From CAYYWP01 sp050176585 (lineage in GTDB: Bacteria; Desulfobacterota; Binatia; HRBIN30; CADEER01): a DNA stretch of 64,000 nucleotides. Shown piece after piece: positions 34,250 to 43,157 of this stretch (position 1 is its first letter; every line of letters starts with the position of its first letter). The stretch lies in NCBI GenBank assembly GCA_050176585.1, contig JBFXHX010000017.1, forward strand, positions 1-64,000, given 5' to 3'. Below the pieces are notes generated by a model that was not told the DNA's origin, did not search any database, and saw only the letters and a program-made list of their open reading frames with translations. A program made the translations under genes and the position numbers.

Positions 34250-34654
34250 TTACTGCTGCCGCCGGCGGCGCGCTGCACTCCGCGCCTGCCTGGACAGGGC
34301 GGTTTTCGACGCGGCGCTGCGGCCTTCGCGTTTCAGCGCGGTGCTCGCCGCCCGCGCGCGCTTGGTGCTCGAAGCCTGTCGTTTCCGGCTCCGCTGGCCG
34401 GCTGCGTCGGCGCTCTGCGCCGCGCGGCGCGTCCGCTCGCTGGTGCTTCCCTTCTTCGGCGGGCGCAGCGGCAGGCCGGCGCGTCGGGCTTTCGATAGGC
34501 CGATGGCAATGGCCTGCTTGGTCGAACGGACGCCGTGCTTACCCCGCCGCACATGCTCGATCTCCTCGCGCACGAACTCTCCGGCAGCGGTCGTCGGGCG
34601 CTTGCCCTCGCGCAGCGCCTTCTTCGCCTTCTGAACGGTCGCTCTCTCGGGCAT
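34250..34654 (-). CDS. Small basic DUF6496-like protein
   Basis: The 134-residue, Lys/Arg/Ala-rich protein begins MPERATVQKAKKALREGKRP and contains GEFVREEIEHVRRGKHGVRS and TKQAIAIGLSKARRAGL, the pattern of DUF6496. The C-terminal half is a low-complexity basic tail (SRKRQASSTKRARAA). Such proteins are often found among stress genes and may bind nucleic acid; this is inference from charge. The GC-rich, biased sequence gives open frames on both strands, but only this frame matches a family. Confidence 0.7.
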   Translation of the reverse strand: MPERATVQKAKKALREGKRPTTAAGEFVREEIEHVRRGKHGVRSTKQAIAIGLSKARRAGLPLRPPKKGSTSERTRRAAQSADAAGQRSRKRQASSTKRARAASTALKREGRSAASKTALSRQARSAARRRRQQ

Positions 34655-34779
34655 GGCTGTTCACCTCTGCGCGTTTGTGCAGCACTGCCCGTGCCAGATC
34701 AGCAGCGCCGTCAGCGCAGGACCTTTCGCGCGCGCGTTTGAAAGTCTTCCTGGTGGCGACCGCAGGTCGCACAGAACGC

Positions 34780-35646
34780 TCAGGGGAGGCGCTCGGCCAA
34801 CCGGCGCGCATCGTTCGGCGCGTTGGCCTCGTAGTCATTGTCGAAGTACACGTACACGTCGCGCCGCACGCGCCGCGGCGGAGCCCAATTGGTGATTCGC
34901 CTCGCGTCGAGAGGCTCCCCGCCGCTCCGCCACAGGCGGACGCGCTCAGCCCACGCGTCGAGCTCCGCCTCGCCATAGCGGCTGGCGTACTTGCGCTCGG
35001 AGCCGTGCAACCGAACGTACACGAAGCCCGCCGTCACCTCCTCCACCAGTGGCCATTCCGGCGCGTCCGAGCAGACGATCGCGATCCCGTGCCGGCGGGT
35101 GAGCCGCACGAACTCGGGCACCAGAAAACTCTCGCTGCGCACCTCGATCGCGTGCCGCAGTGGCCGGCGCGGTACCGGTCCCATCCAGTTCCGCCCGGCG
35201 ACGCGATGATCGTGGCGTCGCGCAAGTCGCGCCGCCGCGTGCAAATCCCGCGGCAGCAGGGCGAAAAACGCGGCGAGGCGCTCGGGATCGAAGCGCGCGC
35301 TCTTCGGCAACTGCCAGACGAGCGGGCCCAACTTGTCCGCCAGCCGTAACACACCCGAGGCGAAGAAGTTCGCGAGCGGCCCTTCGACGTCGCGCAGCTT
35401 CTTGTTGTGGGTGATGAAGCGGCTCCCCTTGACCGCAAATACGAACCCCGGAGGGGTCTCGGCATACCACCGCGTGTACGTCTCCGGTCGCAACAGCCCG
35501 TAGAATGAACCGTTGACCTCGACCGAATTGAAGCATTGCGCGATGTAGCCGAGCACGCCGCGCCGCGGCACGTTGGAGGGATAGAACCTGTCGTTCCAAC
35601 CTTTGTAGACCCATCCGGACGTGCCGATGCGCACCTGCCCCGACAT
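34780..35646 (-). CDS. DUF72-domain protein (YecE-like)
   Basis: The 288-residue TIM-barrel-like protein starts RIGTSGWVYKGWNDRFYP, the DUF72 signature, and contains FNSVEVNGSFYGL, FVFAVKGSRFITHNKKL and GFVYVRLHGSERKYASRYG. DUF72 proteins resemble endonuclease IV-type barrels, but their function is unproven. I begin at the ATG ending at 35646 (MSGQVR), since the first 12 residues of the longer frame look non-coding. Its promoter-side region contains a 28-base perfect palindrome at 35708-35735. Confidence 0.85.
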   Translation of the reverse strand: MSGQVRIGTSGWVYKGWNDRFYPSNVPRRGVLGYIAQCFNSVEVNGSFYGLLRPETYTRWYAETPPGFVFAVKGSRFITHNKKLRDVEGPLANFFASGVLRLADKLGPLVWQLPKSARFDPERLAAFFALLPRDLHAAARLARRHDHRVAGRNWMGPVPRRPLRHAIEVRSESFLVPEFVRLTRRHGIAIVCSDAPEWPLVEEVTAGFVYVRLHGSERKYASRYGEAELDAWAERVRLWRSGGEPLDARRITNWAPPRRVRRDVYVYFDNDYEANAPNDARRLAERLP

Positions 35647-35707
35647 CCACGGCAATTGTGCGCCCCTGTGACCGCACGGCAATCAGCCCTCGGGTTCCGC
35701 GGGCCCA

Positions 35708-35735
35708 CGCGCGGCCGGCGCGCGCCGGCCGCGCG
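35708..35735. repeat. 28-base perfect palindrome
   Basis: The 28 bases are an uninterrupted perfect palindrome of G and C only, centred at 35721/35722, with no loop (core GGCCGGCGCGCGCCGGCC). It lies between the DUF72 start (35646) and the end of the PRC-barrel gene (35927), both on the minus strand. It could form a cruciform or hairpin that ends the PRC-barrel transcript or isolates the DUF72 promoter. No T-run is adjacent. Confidence 0.7.
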
Positions 35736-35926
35736 ACGCCGTATCGCTGCGCCGGCGCTCTCGGCTCGTTCTGCTGCCGCAGGCCGTGCCGGCGCTAAGC
35801 AATACGCCTGCCGCGCGGATGCGGCATGACGACGGGTCACCGCCGTCGCGACTGGCGCACCGCGCCAACGCGTGCGCGCGGCCGCGGATGGCGCCGCGGT
35901 CGCACGCTATCCAGCCGCGCCGTCCG

Positions 35927-36319
35927 CTACCGCGCGTACTTGAACGGCGGAAGCTTCTTCAGCTCGTCTTTGGTGGCCCCCGGCAGCACGAACTTGTTGT
36001 CTCCGGGTTTCAACTGCCGCATCGGAATCGCCACGTGATGTTCGCCGATGCCGAGGAATCCACCGACGCCGATGATCGCGATCGAGACGAACTGGTTCGG
36101 CGTCACGATGATGTCGTCGATCTCCCCAATGCGCTCGTTCGCATCGTTGTAGACGGCCTTCCCCAGGATGTCTTTCTTCGCGCTCAACCCCGCCACGATC
36201 ACCTTCAGCTCTTCGGCCGTGACGCCGAGAGTGACCTCGCCGGCGACTGGTTGTGCGCTGACCGGCTTCGCGCCCGCGAGTAGCAAACCCGTTACGAGAG
36301 CCGCCATCCAGGTTTTCAT
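35927..36319 (-). CDS. Exported PRC-barrel domain protein
   Basis: The 130-residue protein has a signal peptide (MKTWMAALVTGLLLAGAKPV, cleavage after SAQ or SA near residue 23). A PRC-barrel follows: DILGKAVYNDANERIGEIDD, IIVTPNQFVSIAIIGVGGFL and IGEHHVAIPMRQLKPGDN. AGGAGG lies five bases before the ATG at 36319, which decides the start over GTG at 36325. Exported PRC-barrel proteins are common in stress-adapted bacteria; the role is unknown. Confidence 0.85.
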   Translation of the reverse strand: MKTWMAALVTGLLLAGAKPVSAQPVAGEVTLGVTAEELKVIVAGLSAKKDILGKAVYNDANERIGEIDDIIVTPNQFVSIAIIGVGGFLGIGEHHVAIPMRQLKPGDNKFVLPGATKDELKKLPPFKYAR

Positions 36320-36752
36320 GTGCACCTCCTACGGTTGGGGACGGAGGGGACGTTCGAGCCGCGCCGGCTCGGCCGCCTCCGGCAGTTGGGCCAGTAGAGT
36401 ACGGCGCTTGCACAGGTGCGAATCGAGAAAGAGGGCCACTGGCGGCGTGCGCTCGTCAGCACATGTGCCGTGGCGACATGGACATATTAACTGTGATCGC
36501 CAGGCCATAATTCTCGCTGTAATGGTCTATGAATATTTGCTCATGCGCAATACCATCCGCCTAGGCGACACGGCTCGAGCGGCCGCGCGCTTTGATCGGG
36601 CACCGCGTACGCGTTCGTCAGCAAATACGCATCGGTCGGTTGGCGGTAGCGTTGTGGCAGCGCATGTGCGCTCCATCCCGTCTTGTCTCCGCGGCGCGCA
36701 CTCGCCATCGTGTGACGTCAAAACGGCCCGTGAGCCAGTTACGGAGGAATGC
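36320..36752. promoter_or_regulatory. Divergent intergenic region with AT-rich patch
   Basis: These 433 bases separate the divergent PRC-barrel gene and the small conserved gene. The stretch 36481-36550 is clearly more AT-rich than its surroundings (ACATATTAACTG, CATAAT, TATGAATATTTGC), which in this GC-rich genome suggests promoter DNA. No correctly spaced -35/-10 pair can be fixed by eye. No coding sequence is recognised. Confidence 0.4.
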
Positions 36753-37007
36753 ATGTCCGATGAGGATCTCAAGGCGGAGCTCGACCGTCTCACAAGGGAA
36801 AATGAAACGCTCAGGGCGCAGAACAGGGCAAAGCCCGGCCAGCTCGCGTTGAAGGTGAGCGAAAAGGGCGCCATCAGCGTCTACGGTCTCGGGCGCTTCC
36901 CCGTGACGCTATATCAGGAGCAATGGAACAAGCTGCTCGATCGCGCCGACGAGATCCGCGACTTCATCCGGGTGAATCAGGACCAGTTGAAGAAAAAGGA
37001 GAGCTGA
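36753..37007 (+). CDS. Small conserved protein with N-terminal coiled coil
   Basis: The 84-residue protein starts MSDEDLKAELDRLTRENETL, a short heptad-like coiled coil. It continues with LALKVSEKGAISVYGLGRFP and VTLYQEQWNKLLDRADEIRD. I recall this layout as a conserved small family in deltaproteobacteria-like genomes, without known function. The ATG at 36753 follows GGAGGA. The region upstream in the same frame is not credible protein. Confidence 0.7.
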   Translation: MSDEDLKAELDRLTRENETLRAQNRAKPGQLALKVSEKGAISVYGLGRFPVTLYQEQWNKLLDRADEIRDFIRVNQDQLKKKES

Positions 37008-37153
37008 GACGTCCCTGCTGCGCAGCATATACTCACCAAACCGTGCGAGCATTGCTGACACTTCGATTCGGCCCGCGGAGCGCGTGCGGTACGCTCTGCT
37101 CCACTTGAAACGCGAGGCCGTGGCGATCACCGGAAACCAAGGCGGGTGACACG

Positions 37154-38287
37154 ATGAACAGCGCGAGGGTCGCGGGATGCTTTCTGATCGCCGTATTGGC
37201 GTGGGGCACCTGGGCGTCGGGCGCGGCAGAGCCTCCGCGCAGCATCGCCACCGCGACCTTTGCCGGGGGGTGCTTCTGGTGCATGGAGCCGCCATTCGAA
37301 AATTTCCCCGGCGTGGTATCCACGACGGTCGGGTACACCGGTGGCCAGACGGAGAATCCGACTTACGAGCAGGTGTCGTCCGGAACCACCGGGCACGTGG
37401 AAGCGGTGCAGATCACGTACGACCCAGCGACGGTCAGCTATGCTGAGTTGCTCGACGTGTTCTGGCGCAACATCGACCCGCTCTCGGCCGACGGGCAGTT
37501 CTGCGACCGCGGCCCGCAGTATCGCTCCGCGATCTTCGTACACGACGAGAGCCAACGGCAGGCTGCCGAGGCGTCAAAGGCCCGATTGCAAGAGTCCGGC
37601 AGGCTCGAGGGCTCGATTGCGACCGAGATTCTCCCGGCGGGTGCGTTTTATCGGGCTGAGGACTACCATCAGAAGTATCATGAAAAAAATCCCGTGCGGT
37701 ACCGGTACTATCGGTGGGGGTGCGGCCGGGATCAACGGCTGAACGCGCTGTGGGGCCGCGAACCAGAGCCGCGCGCGGTCGCTGTCGCGCCGCGCGCACA
37801 GGGGTGGAATGCGATGACGTTCAAGAAGCCGACGGATGAAGAGCTGAAAGGGTCGTTGACGCCGGAGCAATATCAGGTCACCCAGCATGAGGCGACGGAA
37901 CGCCCCTTTCACAACGCGTACTGGGACAACAAGCAACCGGGAATCTACGTCGACATCGTATCCGGAGAGCCGCTGTTCAGCTCGCTGGACAAATACGATT
38001 CCGGCACGGGCTGGCCGAGCTTCATGCGCCCGCTCGAACCGGGAAACATCACCGAAAAGGAAGATCGCCGCTTGTTCACGAGCCGCACCGAGGTGCGCTC
38101 CAAGCACGCCGACTCACACCTCGGCCACGTGTTCGACGATGGTCCGGCGCCGACCGGCCAGCGCTACTGCATGAACTCCGCCGCGCTGCGGTTCATTCCG
38201 GTCGATCGTTTGGCGGAAGAGGGGTACGCGCAATACCTGCCGCTGTTTCAGGGCCGCCGCGGTGGTGGGTCCGAACAGGGCGGCTGA
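37154..38287 (+). CDS. msrAB: Exported bifunctional methionine sulfoxide reductase MsrA-MsrB
   Basis: The 377-residue fusion begins with a signal peptide (RVAGCFLIAVLAWGTWASGA). MsrA spans about residues 33-190 with the active-site motif FAGGCFWCMEPPF, DPLSADGQFCDRGPQYRSAI and YHQKYHEKNP. MsrB spans about 218-355 with ERPFHNAYWDN, GTGWPSFMRP, SHLGHVFDDGP and the catalytic RYCMNSAALRF. MsrA reduces Met-S-sulfoxide and MsrB Met-R-sulfoxide, so one exported protein repairs both forms in the envelope. MsrB's usual CxxC zinc sites are not present (GLPLF and DKYDSG in their place). No thioredoxin-like partner is adjacent. Confidence 0.92.
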   Translation: MNSARVAGCFLIAVLAWGTWASGAAEPPRSIATATFAGGCFWCMEPPFENFPGVVSTTVGYTGGQTENPTYEQVSSGTTGHVEAVQITYDPATVSYAELLDVFWRNIDPLSADGQFCDRGPQYRSAIFVHDESQRQAAEASKARLQESGRLEGSIATEILPAGAFYRAEDYHQKYHEKNPVRYRYYRWGCGRDQRLNALWGREPEPRAVAVAPRAQGWNAMTFKKPTDEELKGSLTPEQYQVTQHEATERPFHNAYWDNKQPGIYVDIVSGEPLFSSLDKYDSGTGWPSFMRPLEPGNITEKEDRRLFTSRTEVRSKHADSHLGHVFDDGPAPTGQRYCMNSAALRFIPVDRLAEEGYAQYLPLFQGRRGGGSEQGG

Positions 38288-38658
38288 GCGGCCGTGCGAC
38301 GAGCGCGCTCCACGCGGGGCCCCGGCCTCCAACTCCAGCTCCGCGCCTGCGCGGCGCAGACCGCGTTCGCTTCGTCCGTTCCTAGGCGCCTGGCCCAACG
38401 CCACGCCGACAGGCTGCACGAGCGCACTGCGGGCGATGCTCGCGACCTGCTGCCCCCGGCATCTCGCACGGGTTTTCGAGCGGATGGGTCGCCATCGCTC
38501 GCGCGCTTCGTGTTGGAGCGGCAGCGCCGACGTCCCGGAATGAAAATGCCGGCACCAACGCCGCGCGCGCAGCGCACTGAGGCACGCACATCGCCGAGAT
38601 CGGCTGGCGGACGTACCGTGGCCGTGCTAGCCGTCTCAGGTTGATTCACAACGGCGAA
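38288..38658. other. Intergenic stretch without recognised gene
   Basis: This 371-base gap lies between msrAB and otsAB on the same strand. I see no gene, hairpin with T-run or clear promoter. The bases just before the otsAB start are weak as a ribosome-binding site (GGCGAA). Confidence 0.5.
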
Positions 38659-40842
38659 ATGCGATCGGTGATCGTCAGCAATCGGCTGCCCATCGCGCTC
38701 GAGCGGCACGGCGACGAGTTCACGGTCACGCGATCCGCTGGCGGGCTCGTCACCGCGCTGGAGCCCGTGCTCCAGCGGAACGGCGGCACGTGGGTGGGCT
38801 GGCCCGGCGTGCCGTTTGACGCGGGCGATCAGCTGCCGAACCTCGAAGTACCGTACGAGATCCGGCCCGTCGCGCTCACGGCGCGCGACGTCCGCGAGTT
38901 CTACCACGGCTTCGCCAATGCGACCCTGTGGCCGCTGTTCCACGGCTTTTCGTCGCGCAGTCGCTTCGATCCCAAGGAATGGGCGGCGTACACGCGCATC
39001 AATCAGCGCTTCGCGACCGTCACCGCCGCGGCATCGACGGGGAACGACTTGGTGTGGGTGCACGACTATCAGCTCATGCTCGTGCCCTTGCAGCTGCGCG
39101 ACCACCTGCCGTCGGCGAAGATCGCGTTCTTCCTGCACATCCCCTTCCCGGCCCTGGACATATACCGGCTGTTGCCCTGGGATCGCGAGTTGCTCAATGG
39201 CTTGCTGGCCTGCGATTTGATCGGGTTTCACATCGACGGGTACGTGCACAATTTCCTCGACTGCGCCGAACGCCTGGTCGGCGCGCGCGTCGATCGCACG
39301 GCGCGGCTCATCGAATACGGCGGGCGCACCGTACGCGTCGGCGCCTTTCCGCTCGGGATCGATTTCGACTTGTTCGAGTCGCGGGCGCGCGAGGCGCCGC
39401 GGAGCGATCCCTCCGACGTCCGGCTCATACTCGGAGTCGATCGCCTGGATTACACCAAGGGCATTCCAGACCGCATTCGCGCCTTCGAGCGCCTGCTGGA
39501 ATGCCATCCCGAATACCGCGAGCGCGTCGTCCTGTTCCAGCTCGCGGTCCCGAGCCGGAGCGAGGTACCGGAATACCGTCGACAGAAACGCCAGATCGAC
39601 GAGCTCGTCGGCCGCGTCAACGGGCGATTCGCGACTCCTCAATGGTCGCCGATCCACTATCTCCACCGCGGTACGGAGCCGGAGCACCTGGTGCAGCTCT
39701 ATCGCGACGCGCATGTCGCACTGGTCACGCCGCTCAGGGACGGGATGAACCTCGTGGCGAAGGAGTTCGTCGCCTGTCAGGTCGGCGATCCGGGCGTGTT
39801 GGTGCTGTCGCGCTTCGCCGGAGCGAGCGAGACCATGCGCGAGGCGGTGCGCGTGAATCCGTACAGCATCGACGCCACCGCCGAGGCGATCCATCGCGCG
39901 CTGACCATGGATGAGCCCGAGCGGCGGTCGCGCATGGCCGCGCTCCGTTGGCGCGAGCGCTCGCACGACGTGTACCGATGGGCGAACGAGTTTCTGCAGG
40001 CGGCAGTCGCCGAATCAGGCGGTATCGCGCCGCCGAGCTCGAGCGACTTCGAACGATGGCTCGGCCCGCGCGTCGCCGATCACCGGATCGCGGTGTTCCT
40101 GGATTACGACGGCACGCTGGCCCCGATCTGCGAGCATCCGGCCGATGCGCAGCTCTCGCCGGAAGCGCGCGCCTCCTTGCTCCAATGCGCGCGGCATCCC
40201 GACATCGAGGTCGCGGTCGTCAGCGGGCGCGCGCTCGAGGACTTGCGGGCGATGGTCGCCGTGCCGGAGCTCGTTTACGCCGGCAACCACGGGCTCGATA
40301 TCGCCATGCCCGGCGAGCCGATCTTCCGCCACAGCGCGGTCGCGCATTACGTGGACAAGCTCAGCCAGCTCGCCGACGAGCTCGACGGGATGACACCCGT
40401 GGGCGCCTGGACCGAGCGCAAGGGCGCCACGTTGACCCTGCACGTCCGCGGCGTCGAGCCATCGCAACGGGCGAGCGCGGCGGCGCGCGCACGCGCGGCG
40501 ATCGTCGCGGCGGGCTTCCAGCCGCGCGACGCATTGTGCGCCCTCGAGGCCCGACCGCCGATCGGCTGGGACAAGGGGCAAGCAGTGCTGCACGTCCTGC
40601 GCCGGTTGTATGGGCACGCCTGGTCGGAGAGCGTGCGGGTCATCTATATCGGTGACGACGACACGGACGAGGACGCGTTTCGCGTACTGGCCGGTCTCGC
40701 GGTGACGTTTCGCGTCGGGCCGGCACGCTCGCTCTCGCTCGCCGAGCAGCGCCTGCCGAACGTCGATGCGGTGCGCGCGATGTTGGATTGGCTGGCGGCG
40801 CGGCCGGTGCGCTGGGACGCCGCGGAAGCCGCGCTTTCCTGA
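38659..40842 (+). CDS. otsAB: Bifunctional trehalose-6-phosphate synthase / phosphatase (OtsA-OtsB fusion)
   Basis: The 727-residue protein joins two enzymes. OtsA (about residues 1-465) shows VIVSNRLPIALERHG, VWVHDYQLMLVPLQL, FFLHIPFPALDIYRLLPWD, GVDRLDYTKGIPDRIRAFER and TPLRDGMNLVAKEFVACQ. OtsB, a HAD phosphatase (about 470-727), has VFLDYDGTLAPI, GNHGLDI, GWDKGQAVLHVL and YIGDDDTDEDAFR. Together they make trehalose from UDP- or GDP-glucose and glucose-6-phosphate. I start at the ATG 38659; an in-frame TTG lies at 38641. It is convergent with a TreT gene, whose stop is only a few bases away. Confidence 0.93.
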   Translation: MRSVIVSNRLPIALERHGDEFTVTRSAGGLVTALEPVLQRNGGTWVGWPGVPFDAGDQLPNLEVPYEIRPVALTARDVREFYHGFANATLWPLFHGFSSRSRFDPKEWAAYTRINQRFATVTAAASTGNDLVWVHDYQLMLVPLQLRDHLPSAKIAFFLHIPFPALDIYRLLPWDRELLNGLLACDLIGFHIDGYVHNFLDCAERLVGARVDRTARLIEYGGRTVRVGAFPLGIDFDLFESRAREAPRSDPSDVRLILGVDRLDYTKGIPDRIRAFERLLECHPEYRERVVLFQLAVPSRSEVPEYRRQKRQIDELVGRVNGRFATPQWSPIHYLHRGTEPEHLVQLYRDAHVALVTPLRDGMNLVAKEFVACQVGDPGVLVLSRFAGASETMREAVRVNPYSIDATAEAIHRALTMDEPERRSRMAALRWRERSHDVYRWANEFLQAAVAESGGIAPPSSSDFERWLGPRVADHRIAVFLDYDGTLAPICEHPADAQLSPEARASLLQCARHPDIEVAVVSGRALEDLRAMVAVPELVYAGNHGLDIAMPGEPIFRHSAVAHYVDKLSQLADELDGMTPVGAWTERKGATLTLHVRGVEPSQRASAAARARAAIVAAGFQPRDALCALEARPPIGWDKGQAVLHVLRRLYGHAWSESVRVIYIGDDDTDEDAFRVLAGLAVTFRVGPARSLSLAEQRLPNVDAVRAMLDWLAARPVRWDAAEAALS

Positions 40843-40846
40843 TCCG

Positions 40847-42073
40847 CTAGTCCAGCATCACCACGCGCTCCTGCTTGTGCGCGAGGAAGAGGAACAGGAG
40901 CAGGTAATCGCGCAGCTGCCGCGTGAGCAGAAAATTCGTGCGCACGTGCTCGCGCCCGTTCTCGCCCAAGCGCTGCGCGTACTGCGGCGCATTCAGGAGC
41001 TGCTTGATCCAGAAGGCGGTGCCCTCGACGGTGTGCGTGAGGATGCCGCTGTAGCGATGCGCGATCTGCAGCGGGATACCGCCGACGGCGCTGGCGACGA
41101 CGGGGCGGCCCTTCCAGAGCGCTTCGCTGACGGTGAGCCCGAATCCCTCTTTCAGCGATTTCTGCAGCACGATCGTGGAGCCGCGCTGCAGAGCGTTGAT
41201 CTCGATGTTCGCGGTCGGGGGAAGGTCCAGGATGTAGATATCGGGGTCCGCCTGCGCCGCCTCGCGGACTTCGGCGAGCACCTGCGCGCCCTCCGGATCG
41301 TCCGTGGCGCTGCCGCCGGCGAGGACGAGGCGGAAATCGTTGTACTGGCGCGCGAGGCGAAACGCCCGGATCACGCCCATGGGGTCTTTCAGCCGGTCAA
41401 AGCGCGAGACTTGCGTCACGAGGGGCTTGTCGCGCGGCACCTTGAGACGTTCGAAGACCGCATCGATCTCCTCGTGCGTGAGCTCGCGGTTCTTCTCGCT
41501 CAGCGGATCGATCGACGGCGTGATCATCACCTGCGGCTGGGCGAGGTTGCGTGCGAACGCCGGCGCCGAGAACACCACCGCGTCGTAGTGCTCTACCCAT
41601 GGCGCGAGGAAATTCCAGGTGTCGGCGTGTGGGGCGGAGACGTCGATGTGACACCGCCACACCCATTTGGCCGCGCTGCGGGCGCGCGCCTCGATCAATC
41701 CGACCGGCTGTGGGTCATGGATGAACACGATGTCGCCGTCGAGATCGAGGTTGGCCAGATTGCGCGCGGTGGTTTCGCGGAAGACGTCCCGGTCGTGCGC
41801 GGTCAGCACTTCCGGCGTCCCGTGCAGGGCGTTGTGGATTTTCTTGGTCACGCCGAAGAAATCCTCGCCGCCCTTCATGACCTCCCAGCGCATCGGGACG
41901 CCGAGCTGGTTGCAGAGCGGCACCAGCCGGCTGAGGATCTCGGCGACGCCGCCGCCGACCGCCGTGGAATTGACGGTCACGATCCGCTGCCCGGCCAGAT
42001 GCCGGCCCAGCGCCCGCAGCTCATCCAGTGTTCCGGTGCCGACGATCGGCTCGTATTCTTCCAGGCGCATCAT
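40847..42073 (-). CDS. treT: Trehalose synthase (TreT-type glycosyltransferase)
   Basis: The 408-residue GT4-fold enzyme shows VNSTAVGGGVAEILSRLVPL, the nucleotide-sugar region TQVSRFDRLKDPMGVIRAFR and the donor motif QKSLKEGFGLTVSEALWKGR. The opening and HDPQPVGLIEARARS are typical of trehalose glycosyltransferring synthase, which couples NDP-glucose and glucose to trehalose reversibly. It overlaps the upstream DUF5752 gene by ATGA. Its 3' end faces the otsAB stop with a gap of four bases, so both trehalose routes are adjacent. Confidence 0.88.
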   Translation of the reverse strand: MMRLEEYEPIVGTGTLDELRALGRHLAGQRIVTVNSTAVGGGVAEILSRLVPLCNQLGVPMRWEVMKGGEDFFGVTKKIHNALHGTPEVLTAHDRDVFRETTARNLANLDLDGDIVFIHDPQPVGLIEARARSAAKWVWRCHIDVSAPHADTWNFLAPWVEHYDAVVFSAPAFARNLAQPQVMITPSIDPLSEKNRELTHEEIDAVFERLKVPRDKPLVTQVSRFDRLKDPMGVIRAFRLARQYNDFRLVLAGGSATDDPEGAQVLAEVREAAQADPDIYILDLPPTANIEINALQRGSTIVLQKSLKEGFGLTVSEALWKGRPVVASAVGGIPLQIAHRYSGILTHTVEGTAFWIKQLLNAPQYAQRLGENGREHVRTNFLLTRQLRDYLLLFLFLAHKQERVVMLD

Positions 42074-42840
42074 CGCCCCGCCTCACTCGCACGGCGCTGG
42101 TTCTCCTCGACGCGGCGCCGCACCAGGCGGACGATCTCGTTGCGCAGCCCATCCATGGTGTACGTGTAGGGGTCCAGCCGCGCGATCGCCTCCGCCAGCG
42201 CCACTTCGCCCAGCGCGAGCTTCAGCCATTCGGAGAAATCGTTGTCGCCGCGTTCCAGGCGCAGACGCGCATCGAACAAGTGGAAGGACAAGGAGCCAAA
42301 CCCGATGCGCTCCATGCAGTCCGCAAACTCCACCAGGTCGCGCGCCATATAGCCGGTGGGGACGACGAACGTCGCCGCTTCGCGGAAGTGGAACTCCTCG
42401 CCGTCGGGCGCAGTGCGCAGCCGGCTGCTGCCCTCGAGGAAGGACTCCATGATCTGGATCAGGCGCTCGCGCAATCCGCCGATGCTGCGGAACTGGATGA
42501 TGTCCACCGCCGCGAGCTGCTCGCCCAGCCGATCCTCACCCAGAACGTTGGTCACCCAGTACGCGAAGTCGTTGCGCGGCTCGGGAGACAGATACTGGTG
42601 TTGCACCAGAAACTGATGGGTGTGGTAATAGAGCGCGGACCCCGAAACCTCGCGGAGGTGATGGAGCAATTCCGCGACATCCCGGGCGTGGCGATTCACC
42701 ACCAGGGTCAGCGACAGACTCGAGCGGAACTCGAAGGGAGTTCCGCCCCCCGAGGTCGAGCTGGCGGTGCTCACGAAGAAACCGCTCTGTAGCCGAGCAG
42801 ATGCCCGGACGGCCTGAGCGCCACCGGAGAATCTCTGCAT
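42070..42840 (-). CDS. DUF5752-family protein, partner of TreT
   Basis: The 256-residue protein contains DVAELLHHLREVSGSALYYH, THQFLVQHQYLSPEPRNDFA and YWVTNVLGEDRLGEQLAAVD, the core of DUF5752, a family usually encoded next to trehalose synthase or other glycosyltransferases. The first about 40 residues are poorly conserved and the true start may be internal; I keep the ATG ending at 42840. It is translationally coupled to treT (ATGA), which supports a shared complex or regulatory role. No enzymatic motif is visible. Confidence 0.78.
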   Translation of the reverse strand: MQRFSGGAQAVRASARLQSGFFVSTASSTSGGGTPFEFRSSLSLTLVVNRHARDVAELLHHLREVSGSALYYHTHQFLVQHQYLSPEPRNDFAYWVTNVLGEDRLGEQLAAVDIIQFRSIGGLRERLIQIMESFLEGSSRLRTAPDGEEFHFREAATFVVPTGYMARDLVEFADCMERIGFGSLSFHLFDARLRLERGDNDFSEWLKLALGEVALAEAIARLDPYTYTMDGLRNEIVRLVRRRVEENQRRASEAGR

Positions 42841-43157
42841 ATCAATGCGCGGCGCGGTGAATACTCGACGGTCGATTCGGTCCAGTCATGGTTTGCCTCG
42901 CTCATCAAGAAACTCGCCTGCTTCCGCGATCCGCCCCACCGGTACACAGCGCGGTCGATTTCGCGGCGCGTCAATGCCAGCCACATGCCAATCCTCGCGT
43001 GTACGTGGTACCAGACGACGCGCGGCCCGTTCGGCGTGCCGGGGCGGTAGGATTCGCCATCTCGAGCGCAAATCCTTCCCGTTTTCCCAGGGCGTCGCAA
43101 GGCGGTCTGGCCATTGCCAGACGGGAGGCGATGCAATAGTTCCGTGAAAGGACGCGC
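42841..43157. promoter_or_regulatory. Divergent intergenic region ahead of the ring-cleavage operon
   Basis: These 317 bases separate the DUF5752 gene (minus) from the dioxygenase operon (plus) and should hold the operon promoter. A short minus-strand frame here (near 42840-43000) is not supported by any family. GAAAGGACGC before 43158 is the ribosome-binding site of the first operon gene. No operator is evident. Confidence 0.4.

Noticed and set aside
36481..36550. CRP-like site around TGTGATCGCC
   Set aside because: Only the left half-site matches; the right half TCACA is missing.
38248..39966. Long minus-strand open frame opposite otsAB
   Set aside because: No domain or start signal; the plus strand encodes a clear OtsA.
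42840..43010. Minus-strand frame beginning MWLALTRREIDRAVYRWGG upstream of the DUF5752 gene
   Set aside because: It is protein-like over about 50 residues but has no recognised family and runs into the start of the DUF5752 gene in another frame; too weak to call.
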